Below, piece after piece: positions 35,780-44,095 of a DNA stretch of 64,000 bases. Below the pieces are notes generated by a model. That model worked only from the letters and a program-made list of their open reading frames with translations, searched no databases and was not told the origin of the DNA. Location of the stretch: the NCBI GenBank assembly GCA_947259375.1, contig CAMYLZ010000008.1:90534-154533 (forward strand), given 5' to 3'. The stretch's first letter is position 1. Every line of letters begins with the position of its first letter. The stretch comes from an uncultured Parvularculaceae bacterium (GTDB lineage Bacteria; Pseudomonadota; Alphaproteobacteria; Caulobacterales; Parvularculaceae). The position numbers and the translations under genes are program-made.

Positions 35780-37060
35780 GTGAACGATAGTCACCGCGCC
35801 GTTTTCGCGACTGCCTTCATCGCATCGGCTAGCGCGTGCACCGTTTCTGAAAATACAGAGCAATCGACCAACAACGCACCGGCTTACGTCATTGAGCTAT
35901 CCGATACCACACCAGCGCAAGCCTCGGTCAGGCTCACATTGCCCAAGAACAGCGGCGCCCCGACCGAGTGGAAACTTTATTCGCGCGCGGCGCAGATGAA
36001 CGTTAACTCGCAGGTTCAGGACGTACGCTGCGACGATGCACGGATCGCCAAAGCAGACGATGATAGCTGGCCGGTCCCTGCCGGATGCGCGGTCATCAAT
36101 TGGACGGTTGATTTCGTATCGTCGGCTGAAACATCCCCTGGCGATCAGCAAAGCGCCGTCATGCCGTCCGGCTGGCGCGTCTTTTCGAGTCCCTCATCAT
36201 TGTTGCGCCTTTCGCCTGCGCCTTCCGCGCTTGCGACAGTGACGATCATCGATAAGAAATCGCCGCCGACAATTAGGAAACTGCCTGCCGACTCGGCGCC
36301 GCCGGCGTATTTCGTCATTGGTGCGGCGCCATTGCTACGCGCCGCGGCTAACGACGTCACGCTCAATTACGCCGGCGAGGATCTTGAAACGGTAACCGCC
36401 TATGTGTCGCCTCAGGAGCATCTGAAGGGGATCGAGTATTTCAAATCGATACTCGGCGAGGAGAAATCACGCGAAACGCCCGAACTGACAGTTGTCTGGT
36501 ACGGCGTCTCACGCGAGCGTCATGAAATTAGCGGCGCGGCCGGTTACGATACGATGCTGGCGAATTATATACTGGAGCAAGATAATCCGTCAGCGGCTGA
36601 GTTCTACCGGCCGTTCGTTCTAGTCCTTCACGAACAGTTTCATCAGATATCCCTGTTGCCGGCGCCAATATGGGCTGGCGAAAGTCTTGCTCAATATTTC
36701 GCGCTGAAAGCCGCCAAAAAGATTCTGCCGGAAATTGCAGCCGTTCAGGAAATTTACGCTCAAGAAATCAACGGCCCACTGGATGCTGGGCCAGGGCTGT
36801 TGACCATTCAGCAGCAAATTATGAATGGCGACTACCGGAACTATTCATTATTGTACACTCGAGGTGCGAAATTCTGGTCTGCTATCGATACCGCGATTGC
36901 CAATGCGAGCGGCGGCGCGGCCAGCCTTGATGACTATTTGCCTGCAATCGGCGCACTCGACATTGATGCGAAGGCGACAGAACTGCCCGTGGCGTTTTTC
37001 AATGCGCTTTCCATTGTTGATGAAAGCGAGTTGAAAGCCTTGGCGAGCGCTTATTTGTAA
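35780..37060 (+). CDS. Putative gluzincin-type metallopeptidase lipoprotein
   Basis: 426 aa from GTG; an in-frame stop at 35768 excludes a longer start. A lipoprotein-like signal (SASAC, Cys20, weak lipobox) is followed by an N-terminal beta region resembling that of M1/M61 peptidases ('YVIELSDTTPAQASVRLTLP'). The zinc motif HEQFH (residues 284-288) precedes 'WAGESLAQYF' with Glu301 as a candidate third ligand. The HExxH-to-Glu spacing is shorter than in M1, so assignment to a known family is uncertain. Codon use is a little less GC-rich than its neighbours. Confidence 0.65.
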   Translation: MNDSHRAVFATAFIASASACTVSENTEQSTNNAPAYVIELSDTTPAQASVRLTLPKNSGAPTEWKLYSRAAQMNVNSQVQDVRCDDARIAKADDDSWPVPAGCAVINWTVDFVSSAETSPGDQQSAVMPSGWRVFSSPSSLLRLSPAPSALATVTIIDKKSPPTIRKLPADSAPPAYFVIGAAPLLRAAANDVTLNYAGEDLETVTAYVSPQEHLKGIEYFKSILGEEKSRETPELTVVWYGVSRERHEISGAAGYDTMLANYILEQDNPSAAEFYRPFVLVLHEQFHQISLLPAPIWAGESLAQYFALKAAKKILPEIAAVQEIYAQEINGPLDAGPGLLTIQQQIMNGDYRNYSLLYTRGAKFWSAIDTAIANASGGAASLDDYLPAIGALDIDAKATELPVAFFNALSIVDESELKALASAYL

Positions 37061-37112
37061 CGGCGGCGCAATTTTCATGCTGGCGCAAAAAGGATGCCGC
37101 CCTGGCCGCCGC

Positions 37113-37586
37113 CTATCCCAGATCCTTCATCAATCTTTGTTTTTGCCGGTTCCAGTCCCGCTGTTTTGACGTGTCGCGCTTGTCATGCAGTTTCTTGCCC
37201 TGTCCGAGCCCAATCTCCAGTTTGGCCCGGCCGCGTTCGTTAAAATAAAGCCGCAATGGGGTCAGCGTATAACCTTTTCGCTCAACCGCCTGGGACAGAC
37301 GCGCGATCTCCCGCTTGTGCAAGAGCAGCTTGCGTTTTCTTTTCGGCTCGTGGTTCTCGCGATTGCCGGCGGAATATTCCGGGATATTGGCGTTGATCAG
37401 CCAGATGGCGCCGTCTTCGGGCGAGGCGTAACTTTCGGCGATATTGGCCTTGCCCTCGCGCAGCGCCTTCACCTCTGTGCCGGTCAGCACAAGGCCCGCC
37501 TCGATCACGTCCTCGATGAAATATTCGTGACGCGCGCGGCGGTTCTCCGCAACGACCTTGCGGCCTTCCTTCAGCTTGGCTGCCAT
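37113..37586 (-). CDS. smpB: SsrA-binding protein
   Basis: 157 aa. '[40 protein letters not shown]' and the C-terminal '[19 protein letters not shown]' are diagnostic. SmpB delivers tmRNA to stalled ribosomes. The start overlaps the dapA stop by one base (TGATG). Confidence 0.97.
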   Translation of the reverse strand: MAAKLKEGRKVVAENRRARHEYFIEDVIEAGLVLTGTEVKALREGKANIAESYASPEDGAIWLINANIPEYSAGNRENHEPKRKRKLLLHKREIARLSQAVERKGYTLTPLRLYFNERGRAKLEIGLGQGKKLHDKRDTSKQRDWNRQKQRLMKDLG

Positions 37587-38467
37587 CAGTCGATCAGGCC
37601 GAGCTCGCTGAGCGCGGCCTTTACCTTTGCTTTCGACGCGTCGCTCGGGCCGACCAGCGGCAAGCGCAACTCATCCGTACACAGTCCCATCAGCGACAGC
37701 GCGTATTTTGCCGGCGTCGGATTGGTGTCAGTGAACAATGCTTCATGCAATGGCGCCAGCCTGTCCTGCAGCGCCCGCGCCGTAACGATATCGTCACTGA
37801 GCAGTGCTTCTTGCAAATGCGCGCAAAGATCGGGCGCAATATTTGAAGTAACCGAAATGCACCCGACCCCGCCCATGGCGTTGAACCCCACCGCCGTCAT
37901 GTCTTCGCCGGAAAGCTGGATGAAATCATGGCCGCAAAGGCGGCGCTGCAAGGCGACGCGGGCAAGATCGCCTGTCGCATCCTTGACGCCGATGATGCGC
38001 GGCAGCGTCGCCAGCGTCGCCAATGTCTCCGTCGTGACATTGACCGCCGTTCGCCCCGGCACGTTATAGATGATGATTGGCGCGTCGGTGGCGTCATGCA
38101 ACGCGCGATAATGGGCGATCAACCCGGCCTGGCTCGGCCGATTGTAATAGCCGGTCACTGACAAGATCGCGTCAACGCCCACTTTCTCGAGGCGCTGCGC
38201 CATGGAGATCGTATAGGCGGTCTCGTTCGAGCCTGCGCCGCCGATCACCGGCACGCGGCCAGCCGCCGCCTCGACGCACAGTGAAACCACCCGCTCATGT
38301 TCGTCGTCGCTCAAGGTGGCGGATTCGCCTGTCGTGCCGACCGGCACCAGCCCGTGCGTGCCGGCCGCAATCTGCCGCTCGACGAGATCGACAAATGCCT
38401 TTTCGTCGACCGCGCCGTTTTTGAAAGGTGTGACAAGGGCCGTTATCGACCCGGTAAACTGTTTCAT
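37586..38467 (-). CDS. dapA: 4-hydroxy-tetrahydrodipicolinate synthase
   Basis: 293 aa from ATG at 38467; the longer frame to 38524 adds 19 unconserved residues. '[10 protein letters not shown]', '[14 protein letters not shown]', catalytic Tyr in 'TGYYNRPSQ' and Schiff-base Lys in '[14 protein letters not shown]' identify DapA. It condenses pyruvate and aspartate semialdehyde in lysine and diaminopimelate synthesis. Confidence 0.95.
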   Translation of the reverse strand: MKQFTGSITALVTPFKNGAVDEKAFVDLVERQIAAGTHGLVPVGTTGESATLSDDEHERVVSLCVEAAAGRVPVIGGAGSNETAYTISMAQRLEKVGVDAILSVTGYYNRPSQAGLIAHYRALHDATDAPIIIYNVPGRTAVNVTTETLATLATLPRIIGVKDATGDLARVALQRRLCGHDFIQLSGEDMTAVGFNAMGGVGCISVTSNIAPDLCAHLQEALLSDDIVTARALQDRLAPLHEALFTDTNPTPAKYALSLMGLCTDELRLPLVGPSDASKAKVKAALSELGLID

Positions 38468-38602
38468 GGTCTCGGTTTTTCTCAAATTTAACGCCTCGAT
38501 AGCCGCCATCAGCCCGTTCAGCAAGACACCGCCGGTTTTGATGCCAGCCGGAATGGGCTATTATGAGGCGGTCCGGTGAGATTACTGCGGGAGTTCGAGG
38601 GT

Positions 38603-41425
38603 ATGGGGCGTTCAGCCTGCTGGCGCGTGATAAAGGGGGCTTCATCAGCAAAGTCGCGCATGCAGCCGTTTAAAAACGCGAAATCGGGAGCGTTGGCGAT
38701 GATTTTCGCCTCTTTGGCTTTTCTTGCCGCGCAACCTGCCGCTGCGACGCCGAGCCCGCGTTTGAAACCGGCGGCGCCGGACCCTGTCTATATCAGCATG
38801 GACGACAAACAGCGCTTGCTGACTCTCGCTGAAACACTCAAGAAAAAACAGTTTTCCACAGCCCCTTCGCTGCTTGAGACGATAACCGACCCGATCGCCC
38901 GCAATCTCGGCCAATGGATGTATCTGATGGCCGAAGACCCGCTGGTCGACTTCAACGCCGCCGACGTCTTTCTGGACGCCCATATCAACTGGCCGATGCA
39001 AAGGCGTATCGCCGATCATGTGGAAGGCCGCATCCCCGACACGGCGCCCGCGACTGATGTGCTGGCGTTTTTCGACGTCCGAGATCCGGTCTCAGGCGAA
39101 GGCAAGATCCAGCTCGCCCGCGCGCTTTATGCGACAGGCAACCAGGATGGCGGCGACCGGCAGATACGCGATGCATGGATCAACCACAATTTCAAACTCG
39201 CCGAAGAACAACGAATCCTCTCTGTCCATGGCGGGCGCTTGAGCAAGGCAGATCACGCCGCCCGCGTCGACCGGCTGTTATGGAGCCGCCAGGTAACCAA
39301 TGCGCGCAGGGTTTTCTCTCGGCTGTCCGGCAAGGATCGCCGCATGGCGGAGGCGCGGGCCGCCCTGTTGCTCAGCGCCTCGAGCGCGCCGCGCCTCTAC
39401 AACAAGCTTTCCACTGAGGAGCAGCTTGATTCCGGCTTGCTGCATGCGGCGGTGCGTTATTACCGCCGCAGCGGCGAAGAGAGCCGCGCGATCGCCCTCG
39501 CCGCGCTTGCGCCGGAAGACCCGGCTGAAATTCGAGACGGCGCGCGCTGGTGGGATGAGCGCCAATTATTGATGCGTTGGGCGCTCAAAAACGGGCGTTT
39601 CGCCGACGCTTACACGCTTGCCGCCGGGCACCGCCTGACCAGCGGCGGCGATTATGCGGAAGCTGAATTCTATGCCGGCTGGATTGCACTGCGGTTTCTG
39701 AACGCGCCGGCCCGCGCCGAAGTGCATTTTCTCGCACTTGCTTCAGACGTGTCATCGCCGATTTCGGTATCGCGCGCGAATTACTGGCTCGGGCGCGCGG
39801 CGGCGGCCAACGGCGCGCGTGATCGCGCCCGCGAATTTTACGCGCGGGCAGCGCGTCATTATTATTCCTATTACGGACAATTGGCGAATGAAGCGCTCGG
39901 CGACAGCGCTCAGGCGAAATTCTCGCCAGTGACGGATTCAAGCGCCGTCGATCGCGCATTGTTCGCATCTCGTCCTTCGGTCGCCGCACTGCGCATCCTG
40001 ACCGATCTCGATCTCGATTACGAGTTCATGGTCTTCGCGTATCATGTGGATGGCGAACTCGAACGTCCTGGCGAGTATATAGAGCTTGCAAAACTCACCG
40101 ACGGCGAAGGCGCGCCGCACCTTACCGTTCGCGCCGGCAAGGTTGGCATCCAGCGCGGCGCCTTTGCGCCGCAGGTTGCCTATCCGCTGGTCTTCGTGCC
40201 GGAAGAAGCCGTGCGTTTTGTCGCTCCGGAAGTCATTCTCGGCCTGTCGCGACAGGAAAGCGAGTTTAACCCCCGCGCCTATTCGCGGGCCGGCGCGCGC
40301 GGCGTCATGCAGCTTATTCCGTCTACGGCGCGCCTAACCGCCCGCAAGGAAGGGCTGACCTATAATCGATCGGCGTTGCTGGACGATCCCGTCTACAACA
40401 TGACCATCGGATCAGCGCATCTTTCACACCTGCTGGAACGCTTTGACGGATCGCTGGTGATGACATTCGCGGCCTATAACGCCGGCGCCGCGCGCGTCGA
40501 TCGCTGGATCAACGAATATGGCGACCCGCGATCAAGCGCCGTCGACCCGCTCGACTGGGTCGAACTCATTCCGTTCTCCGAAACCCGCAATTACGTGCAG
40601 CGCGTCTTGGAAAACGTGCAAGTCTATCGTGGTCGCCTCAATGACCGGCCGATCCCCGGACGCCTCCACGCCGATATCGAACGGGGCGGCCCCAGCGATC
40701 GCGTCGCGGCGACAAAGCCGCCATCAATCGTGCTTGCCAACGCCGCGTCGTCATATGGCGCAACAGCGCTGCCGCCCTTGCCGGAGCGCACGGCGGAACG
40801 CGCACGCCGCTATGCGCAGGAATTGACGCAGCCAGCCGCCCCTGCCGAGCAAACAACGCAGTCCGCGCCAGCAGCGGTCTCGCCAATCGCCCTCAGCGCA
40901 CCCGAAGCGACAGCAACAGCGCCGACGGACAAGGCGGCTCGCGCAAACAACGTTGAAGCCAAACTCGCCAATGTTGAGACCGCGCCCGCGCCGATCATTG
41001 AACCAGCGCCCGAAGGAGACGCCGGCATACAATCCGAAACAATGATTCTCGGCGGCGATGCGTCGATGGACAAAGTCGCCGAAATCCTCCGCCGCATGCC
41101 CGCTGCGGAGGCTGTGCCCGAAACATCGCAAGACGCCTTGCCAAGGGACTCGTCCCGCCGCGAGCCAGAGCGCGCAGCACCTGTCCTGTCGCTTGCAGAA
41201 AACGACGCCGCAACACCTGACGCGCCGCCGGCTGGCGCCGCCCAAACCACAAGCCCAACGGCCGATAAAATTTCGCTCAGCGACGAAGCCATCGAAGAGT
41301 GTCTCGCCTATCGCGATTTCATCGCGCGCAATTCGGAAGAAGAAGAGACCGCCGCGGCCGACCTCAACGCCGGCATGCTAGCCGAGCTGAAAGGCGGCGG
41401 CGCGGGCTGCGACACCCAGCCTTGA
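38603..41425 (+). CDS. Soluble lytic murein transglycosylase with long disordered tail
   Basis: About 940 aa. After a signal sequence ('IFASLAFLAAQPAAA') comes a helical ring-like domain of the Slt70 type and a C-terminal lysozyme-like SLT domain with catalytic Glu552 in 'LSRQESEFNPRAYSRAGARGVMQLIPSTA' and 'AAYNAGAARVDRW'. From about residue 690 an Ala/Pro-rich, low-complexity tail of about 240 residues follows, absent from E. coli Slt. It cleaves peptidoglycan to 1,6-anhydro-muropeptides. The start is uncertain: ATG 38603 has GGGAG and GAGG upstream, ATG 38660 begins right at the signal peptide, and GTG 38576 is the longest. Confidence 0.88.
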   Translation: MGRSACWRVIKGASSAKSRMQPFKNAKSGALAMIFASLAFLAAQPAAATPSPRLKPAAPDPVYISMDDKQRLLTLAETLKKKQFSTAPSLLETITDPIARNLGQWMYLMAEDPLVDFNAADVFLDAHINWPMQRRIADHVEGRIPDTAPATDVLAFFDVRDPVSGEGKIQLARALYATGNQDGGDRQIRDAWINHNFKLAEEQRILSVHGGRLSKADHAARVDRLLWSRQVTNARRVFSRLSGKDRRMAEARAALLLSASSAPRLYNKLSTEEQLDSGLLHAAVRYYRRSGEESRAIALAALAPEDPAEIRDGARWWDERQLLMRWALKNGRFADAYTLAAGHRLTSGGDYAEAEFYAGWIALRFLNAPARAEVHFLALASDVSSPISVSRANYWLGRAAAANGARDRAREFYARAARHYYSYYGQLANEALGDSAQAKFSPVTDSSAVDRALFASRPSVAALRILTDLDLDYEFMVFAYHVDGELERPGEYIELAKLTDGEGAPHLTVRAGKVGIQRGAFAPQVAYPLVFVPEEAVRFVAPEVILGLSRQESEFNPRAYSRAGARGVMQLIPSTARLTARKEGLTYNRSALLDDPVYNMTIGSAHLSHLLERFDGSLVMTFAAYNAGAARVDRWINEYGDPRSSAVDPLDWVELIPFSETRNYVQRVLENVQVYRGRLNDRPIPGRLHADIERGGPSDRVAATKPPSIVLANAASSYGATALPPLPERTAERARRYAQELTQPAAPAEQTTQSAPAAVSPIALSAPEATATAPTDKAARANNVEAKLANVETAPAPIIEPAPEGDAGIQSETMILGGDASMDKVAEILRRMPAAEAVPETSQDALPRDSSRREPERAAPVLSLAENDAATPDAPPAGAAQTTSPTADKISLSDEAIEECLAYRDFIARNSEEEETAAADLNAGMLAELKGGGAGCDTQP

Positions 41426-41521
41426 CGCATGGCAGCGCAAACCCCGCCTCGCAAAATCGTTCAACGTTTCATCGGCTAATGCGCCTTGCATTGCCCGGCG
41501 CGTTCGGGCATTACCGGCGAC

Positions 41522-41614
41522 GGAGACGTGGCCGAGTGGTCGAAGGCGCTCCCCTGCTAAGGGAGTAAGCGGCTTAACCCCGCTTCGAGGGTTCGAATCC
41601 CTTCGTCTCCGCCA
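41522..41614 (+). tRNA. tRNA-Ser (GCT)
   Basis: 93 nt with a long variable arm. Acceptor GGAGACG/CGTCTCC, anticodon GCT at 41556-41558 between stems CTCCC and GGGAG, T-loop GGTTCGAATCC and an encoded CCA. Confidence 0.96.
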
Positions 41615-41785
41615 CTTTATCGCTCGCCGGACAATCGCTTCGCGATGCCCTCCGCGAGGGCGGCCTGACCGGCCGACGCGCAGTCGCGCGTTTCGGATGC
41701 GGCGCTCGAAATTCTCGACCAGATCCTCCGCCAGAACCGTTCTCAAGGACGAGAACGAACCGGTCCGCACGAAAGCTTGTCCGAA

Positions 41786-41851
41786 CCCTCGATTCTCAAT
41801 TCTGCACGCCGAAGGCGCCCCTCGATTCTCAATTCTGCGCGCCGAAGGCGC
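41786..41851. repeat. 33-bp tandem duplication
   Basis: Two adjacent 33-bp units start CCCTCGATTCTCAATTCTGC and differ at one position within the first 32 bases (A41806 versus G41839). They lie between tRNA-Ser and the stop codon of the hydrolase gene, in sequence with no supported gene. Confidence 0.85.
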
Positions 41852-41865
41852 GCGGGGCCCGCGCT

Positions 41866-42681
41866 TCACGAATCCAACGGCGTCAACATCGCAGCGACGA
41901 TGGCTTCGGGGCGGTCTTCTTGAACCAGATGCCCGGCGCCGGGAATTCGCTGCAGCGGCTGGCTGGAAATGCGGCGTGCGAGCTCTTCGCCCTTCGCAAC
42001 CGAAATCCATTCGTCATCCTCACCCCATAATACTCGCACCGGACAATCGAGCCTTGTGTACGACGTTTCAATCTCATCGGTATATCGCTGGTCCATCTGT
42101 GCAATCTGGCGGTAGAACGCCTTCTGCCCCTCCGTTCCGGTCCACGGACGCGAATAGACCGCAATCGCTTCGTCAGAAAGTGGCTGACGCGCGCCGCTCC
42201 GAAGATAAGCACCAAGCACCGCCTCATGCATATAACCCGGCATTTGCGCAAAGGCGGCTTCATGCCGGCGAACATGCTGAACCAACGGCGAGCCCCAGGG
42301 CGCAAGCGCGACAGCGTTGAAAACCGTCAAGGACGCATAGCGCAGGCCATTCAGGAAATATCCGCGAAGCGCCGTGGCGCCGCCGAAATCATGGGCGAGA
42401 ATATGCGGCCGTACCAAGCCCCATTCGGTGAGTAACGCCGCCAGGACCTTGTTTTGAACGCCGAGAGAGACGTCCTGCCCATCGCACATTTCCGACAGGC
42501 CGTAGCCGACGAGGTCGAAATAATAGACCGTCCAACGTCCGACCAGCTGCGGGATGATGCGCCGCCAGACTTGCGATGAAAACGGTGTGCCGTGAATGGC
42601 GACAAGCGCAGGCCCGTCGCCCATGCATCCCCAGCGGACATTGTTCCCGAGGATGGTGGTTCCATTTGGCAGGTCGAGCAT
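41866..42681 (-). CDS. Alpha/beta hydrolase with Asp nucleophile (dehalogenase/epoxide hydrolase-like)
   Basis: 271 aa from ATG at 42681, preceded by GAGAAG; an ATG at 42693 lies within the operator. The oxyanion motif is 'IHGTPFSSQVW' (residues 29-39), and the nucleophile elbow 'LAHDFGG' has Asp98 instead of Ser. The acid is in 'VLWGEDDEW' and the His in 'PGAGHLVQEDRP'. An Asp nucleophile with a Trp after HGxP is typical of haloalkane dehalogenases and epoxide hydrolases, which act through an ester intermediate. The real substrate is unknown. Divergent from the ArsR gene, with which it shares a palindromic operator. Confidence 0.85.
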   Translation of the reverse strand: MLDLPNGTTILGNNVRWGCMGDGPALVAIHGTPFSSQVWRRIIPQLVGRWTVYYFDLVGYGLSEMCDGQDVSLGVQNKVLAALLTEWGLVRPHILAHDFGGATALRGYFLNGLRYASLTVFNAVALAPWGSPLVQHVRRHEAAFAQMPGYMHEAVLGAYLRSGARQPLSDEAIAVYSRPWTGTEGQKAFYRQIAQMDQRYTDEIETSYTRLDCPVRVLWGEDDEWISVAKGEELARRISSQPLQRIPGAGHLVQEDRPEAIVAAMLTPLDS

Positions 42682-42690
42682 ACAACTTCT

Positions 42691-42720
42691 CATATTGTTA
42701 TTTCGCTAAATGACGATATG
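42691..42720. promoter_or_regulatory. Imperfect palindrome in the hydrolase/arsR divergent promoter
   Basis: CATATTGTTATTT and AAATGACGATATG flank CGCT; the 13-nt arms match at 11 positions. This is the length and form of ArsR-family operators, and it fills the gap between the two divergent genes. Confidence 0.7.
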
Positions 42721-42728
42721 ATCAGATC

Positions 42729-43052
42729 ATGAACCGGTCAACCCAGCAAAAAGCGCTTTCCAGCGATACGCGGATGACGATCCTGCGATTGCTTTCTGCG
42801 CCTGAAAAACACTTCAGCGAACAATGGTCGGCTGATCCGGCGGCGTTCGGCGTGTGCATGAGTCTCATCGCCGACGCTATCGGCGTATCGCAGCCCACCA
42901 TCAGCCGCCATCTCGATCTGTTGAAACAGGCCGGATTTATTACCGTCCGCAGGCATCATAAATGGTCTTACTGCCAGCGCGATGACGCCGCGATCAACGA
43001 GCACCTCGGTTGGCTGAAAGACGAACTGTTTGCCCCCGCCAAGGCAGATTAG
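42729..43052 (+). CDS. ArsR family transcriptional regulator
   Basis: 107 aa winged-helix protein: 'SSDTRMTILRLLSAPEKHF' and recognition region 'LIADAIGVSQPTISRHLDLLKQAGFITVRRHHKWSYCQRDD'. No Cys cluster of the arsenic or cadmium type is seen apart from scattered Cys, so it probably senses an organic ligand or redox state. It lies 47 bp from the hydrolase start and is the likely repressor of that gene and itself. There is no clear ribosome-binding site before the ATG, so leaderless translation is possible. Confidence 0.85.
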   Translation: MNRSTQQKALSSDTRMTILRLLSAPEKHFSEQWSADPAAFGVCMSLIADAIGVSQPTISRHLDLLKQAGFITVRRHHKWSYCQRDDAAINEHLGWLKDELFAPAKAD

Positions 43053-43146
43053 ACGCCGCACCTACTGCCAAACGCACAAAGGCTTTGCCGGCGCCGCGAT
43101 TGCTGATAAGGAACGCGTCCCTTTCGCGCGGCCTCGCCGCCAGCAA

Positions 43147-43223
43147 GGGCCTGTAGCTCAATTGGTTAGAGCTGGCGGCTCATAACCGCTAGGTTGGGGG
43201 TTCGAGTCCCTCCGGGCCCACCA
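43147..43223 (+). tRNA. tRNA with CAT anticodon (Ile2 or elongator Met)
   Basis: 77 nt. Acceptor GGGCCTG/CGGGCCC with one G-U pair, anticodon CAT at 43181-43183 in loop CTCATAA, encoded CCA. The short stem around CTCATAA and the variable-loop pattern resemble E. coli tRNA-Ile2, whose C34 is modified to lysidine, more than elongator tRNA-Met. It is not the initiator, because it lacks the three GC pairs and the mismatched acceptor. Confidence 0.9.
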
Positions 43224-43344
43224 TCTTTACCGTTTCCGTTCTGCGCCTATTCGTTAGAACCGCCACATTTAGGCCCATGCTTCCGCCTTGATTTCGCCGT
43301 GCGGCCGAGGTCACATCATGCGGCAATTCGAAGGACAAAATTCC

Positions 43345-44052
43345 ATGCGCCACTTTCTCCTCCCGATCGCCGCCAGCGCCCTATTGGCCGCGGGCTGCAC
43401 CGCCCAAGAGGCAAGCGCCGCCGACGCAACGGCGCGGACCATCACCGTCAACGGCCAGGGAAGCGCAACAGCCGCGCCCGACATGGCGGTGATCACCATT
43501 GGCGTTGAAAGCGAAGCCAAGAACGCCGCCGAGGCCTTGCGCCTCAATTCCGCGCGCATGACGGCGACCCTCGACAAGTTGAAAGAATTGGGTGTTGAGG
43601 CGCGCGACCTGCAGACCTCCGGCTTGTCGGTAAATCCGCGTTACGATTACGAGCGCAATCGCTCAAAGCCCGAGATTATCGGCTTCGTCGCCTCCAACAG
43701 CGTCACCGCACGCCTGCGCGACCTCGAAAAGGCTGGTGAAGTGATCGATGAAGCGGTGCAATCGGGTGCCAATTCGCTGGGCGGCATTTCATTCGGATTT
43801 GCTGATCCGAAGCCGCTGATGGACGACGCACGGCGTGATGCTGTTACGGACGCGATGGCCAAAGCCGAATTGCTGACCGAGGCGGCCGGCGTCAAACTTG
43901 GCAAGTTGATGACTATTCAGGACGGCTATATCTCCGCCCCGCAACCGAAGCGGATGATGGCGCGGCTCGAATTCGCCGCCGACGCCGTCCCGCTCGAAGC
44001 CGGCGAATCCGAAGTCGCGGCCACTGTGACGTTGGTTTACGAGATTGAATAG
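43345..44052 (+). CDS. SIMPL domain (DUF541) lipoprotein
   Basis: 235 aa from ATG at 43345, preceded by AAGGAC. Lipobox LAAGC at residues 14-18, then the SIMPL fold: 'ARTITVNGQGSATAAPDMAVITIGVESEAKNAAEALRLNSARM', 'DLQTSGLSVNPRYDYERN', 'VIDEAVQSGANSLGGISFGFADP' and 'AKAELLTEAAGVKLGKL'. Family members (BP26, YggE) form oligomeric channel-like rings in the envelope and have been linked to stress tolerance; their mechanism is unclear. A hairpin lies downstream. Confidence 0.9.
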   Translation: MRHFLLPIAASALLAAGCTAQEASAADATARTITVNGQGSATAAPDMAVITIGVESEAKNAAEALRLNSARMTATLDKLKELGVEARDLQTSGLSVNPRYDYERNRSKPEIIGFVASNSVTARLRDLEKAGEVIDEAVQSGANSLGGISFGFADPKPLMDDARRDAVTDAMAKAELLTEAAGVKLGKLMTIQDGYISAPQPKRMMARLEFAADAVPLEAGESEVAATVTLVYEIE

Positions 44053-44057
44053 TCAAG

Positions 44058-44086
44058 GCGCGCCAGCCTCCGTCCGAGGCTGGCGC
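44058..44086. terminator. 11-bp hairpin between convergent genes
   Basis: GCGCCAGCCTC and GAGGCTGGCGC pair perfectly around 5 nt. It lies between the SIMPL and M28 gene ends and may end both transcripts, though T-runs are lacking on both sides. Confidence 0.6.
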
Positions 44087-44095
44087 TGATCAGCT

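Noticed and set aside
41378..42010. Minus-strand 210-codon frame spanning tRNA-Ser
   Set aside because: It reads through the tRNA in antisense, producing a well-known spurious peptide pattern, and overlaps the start of the real hydrolase coding region.
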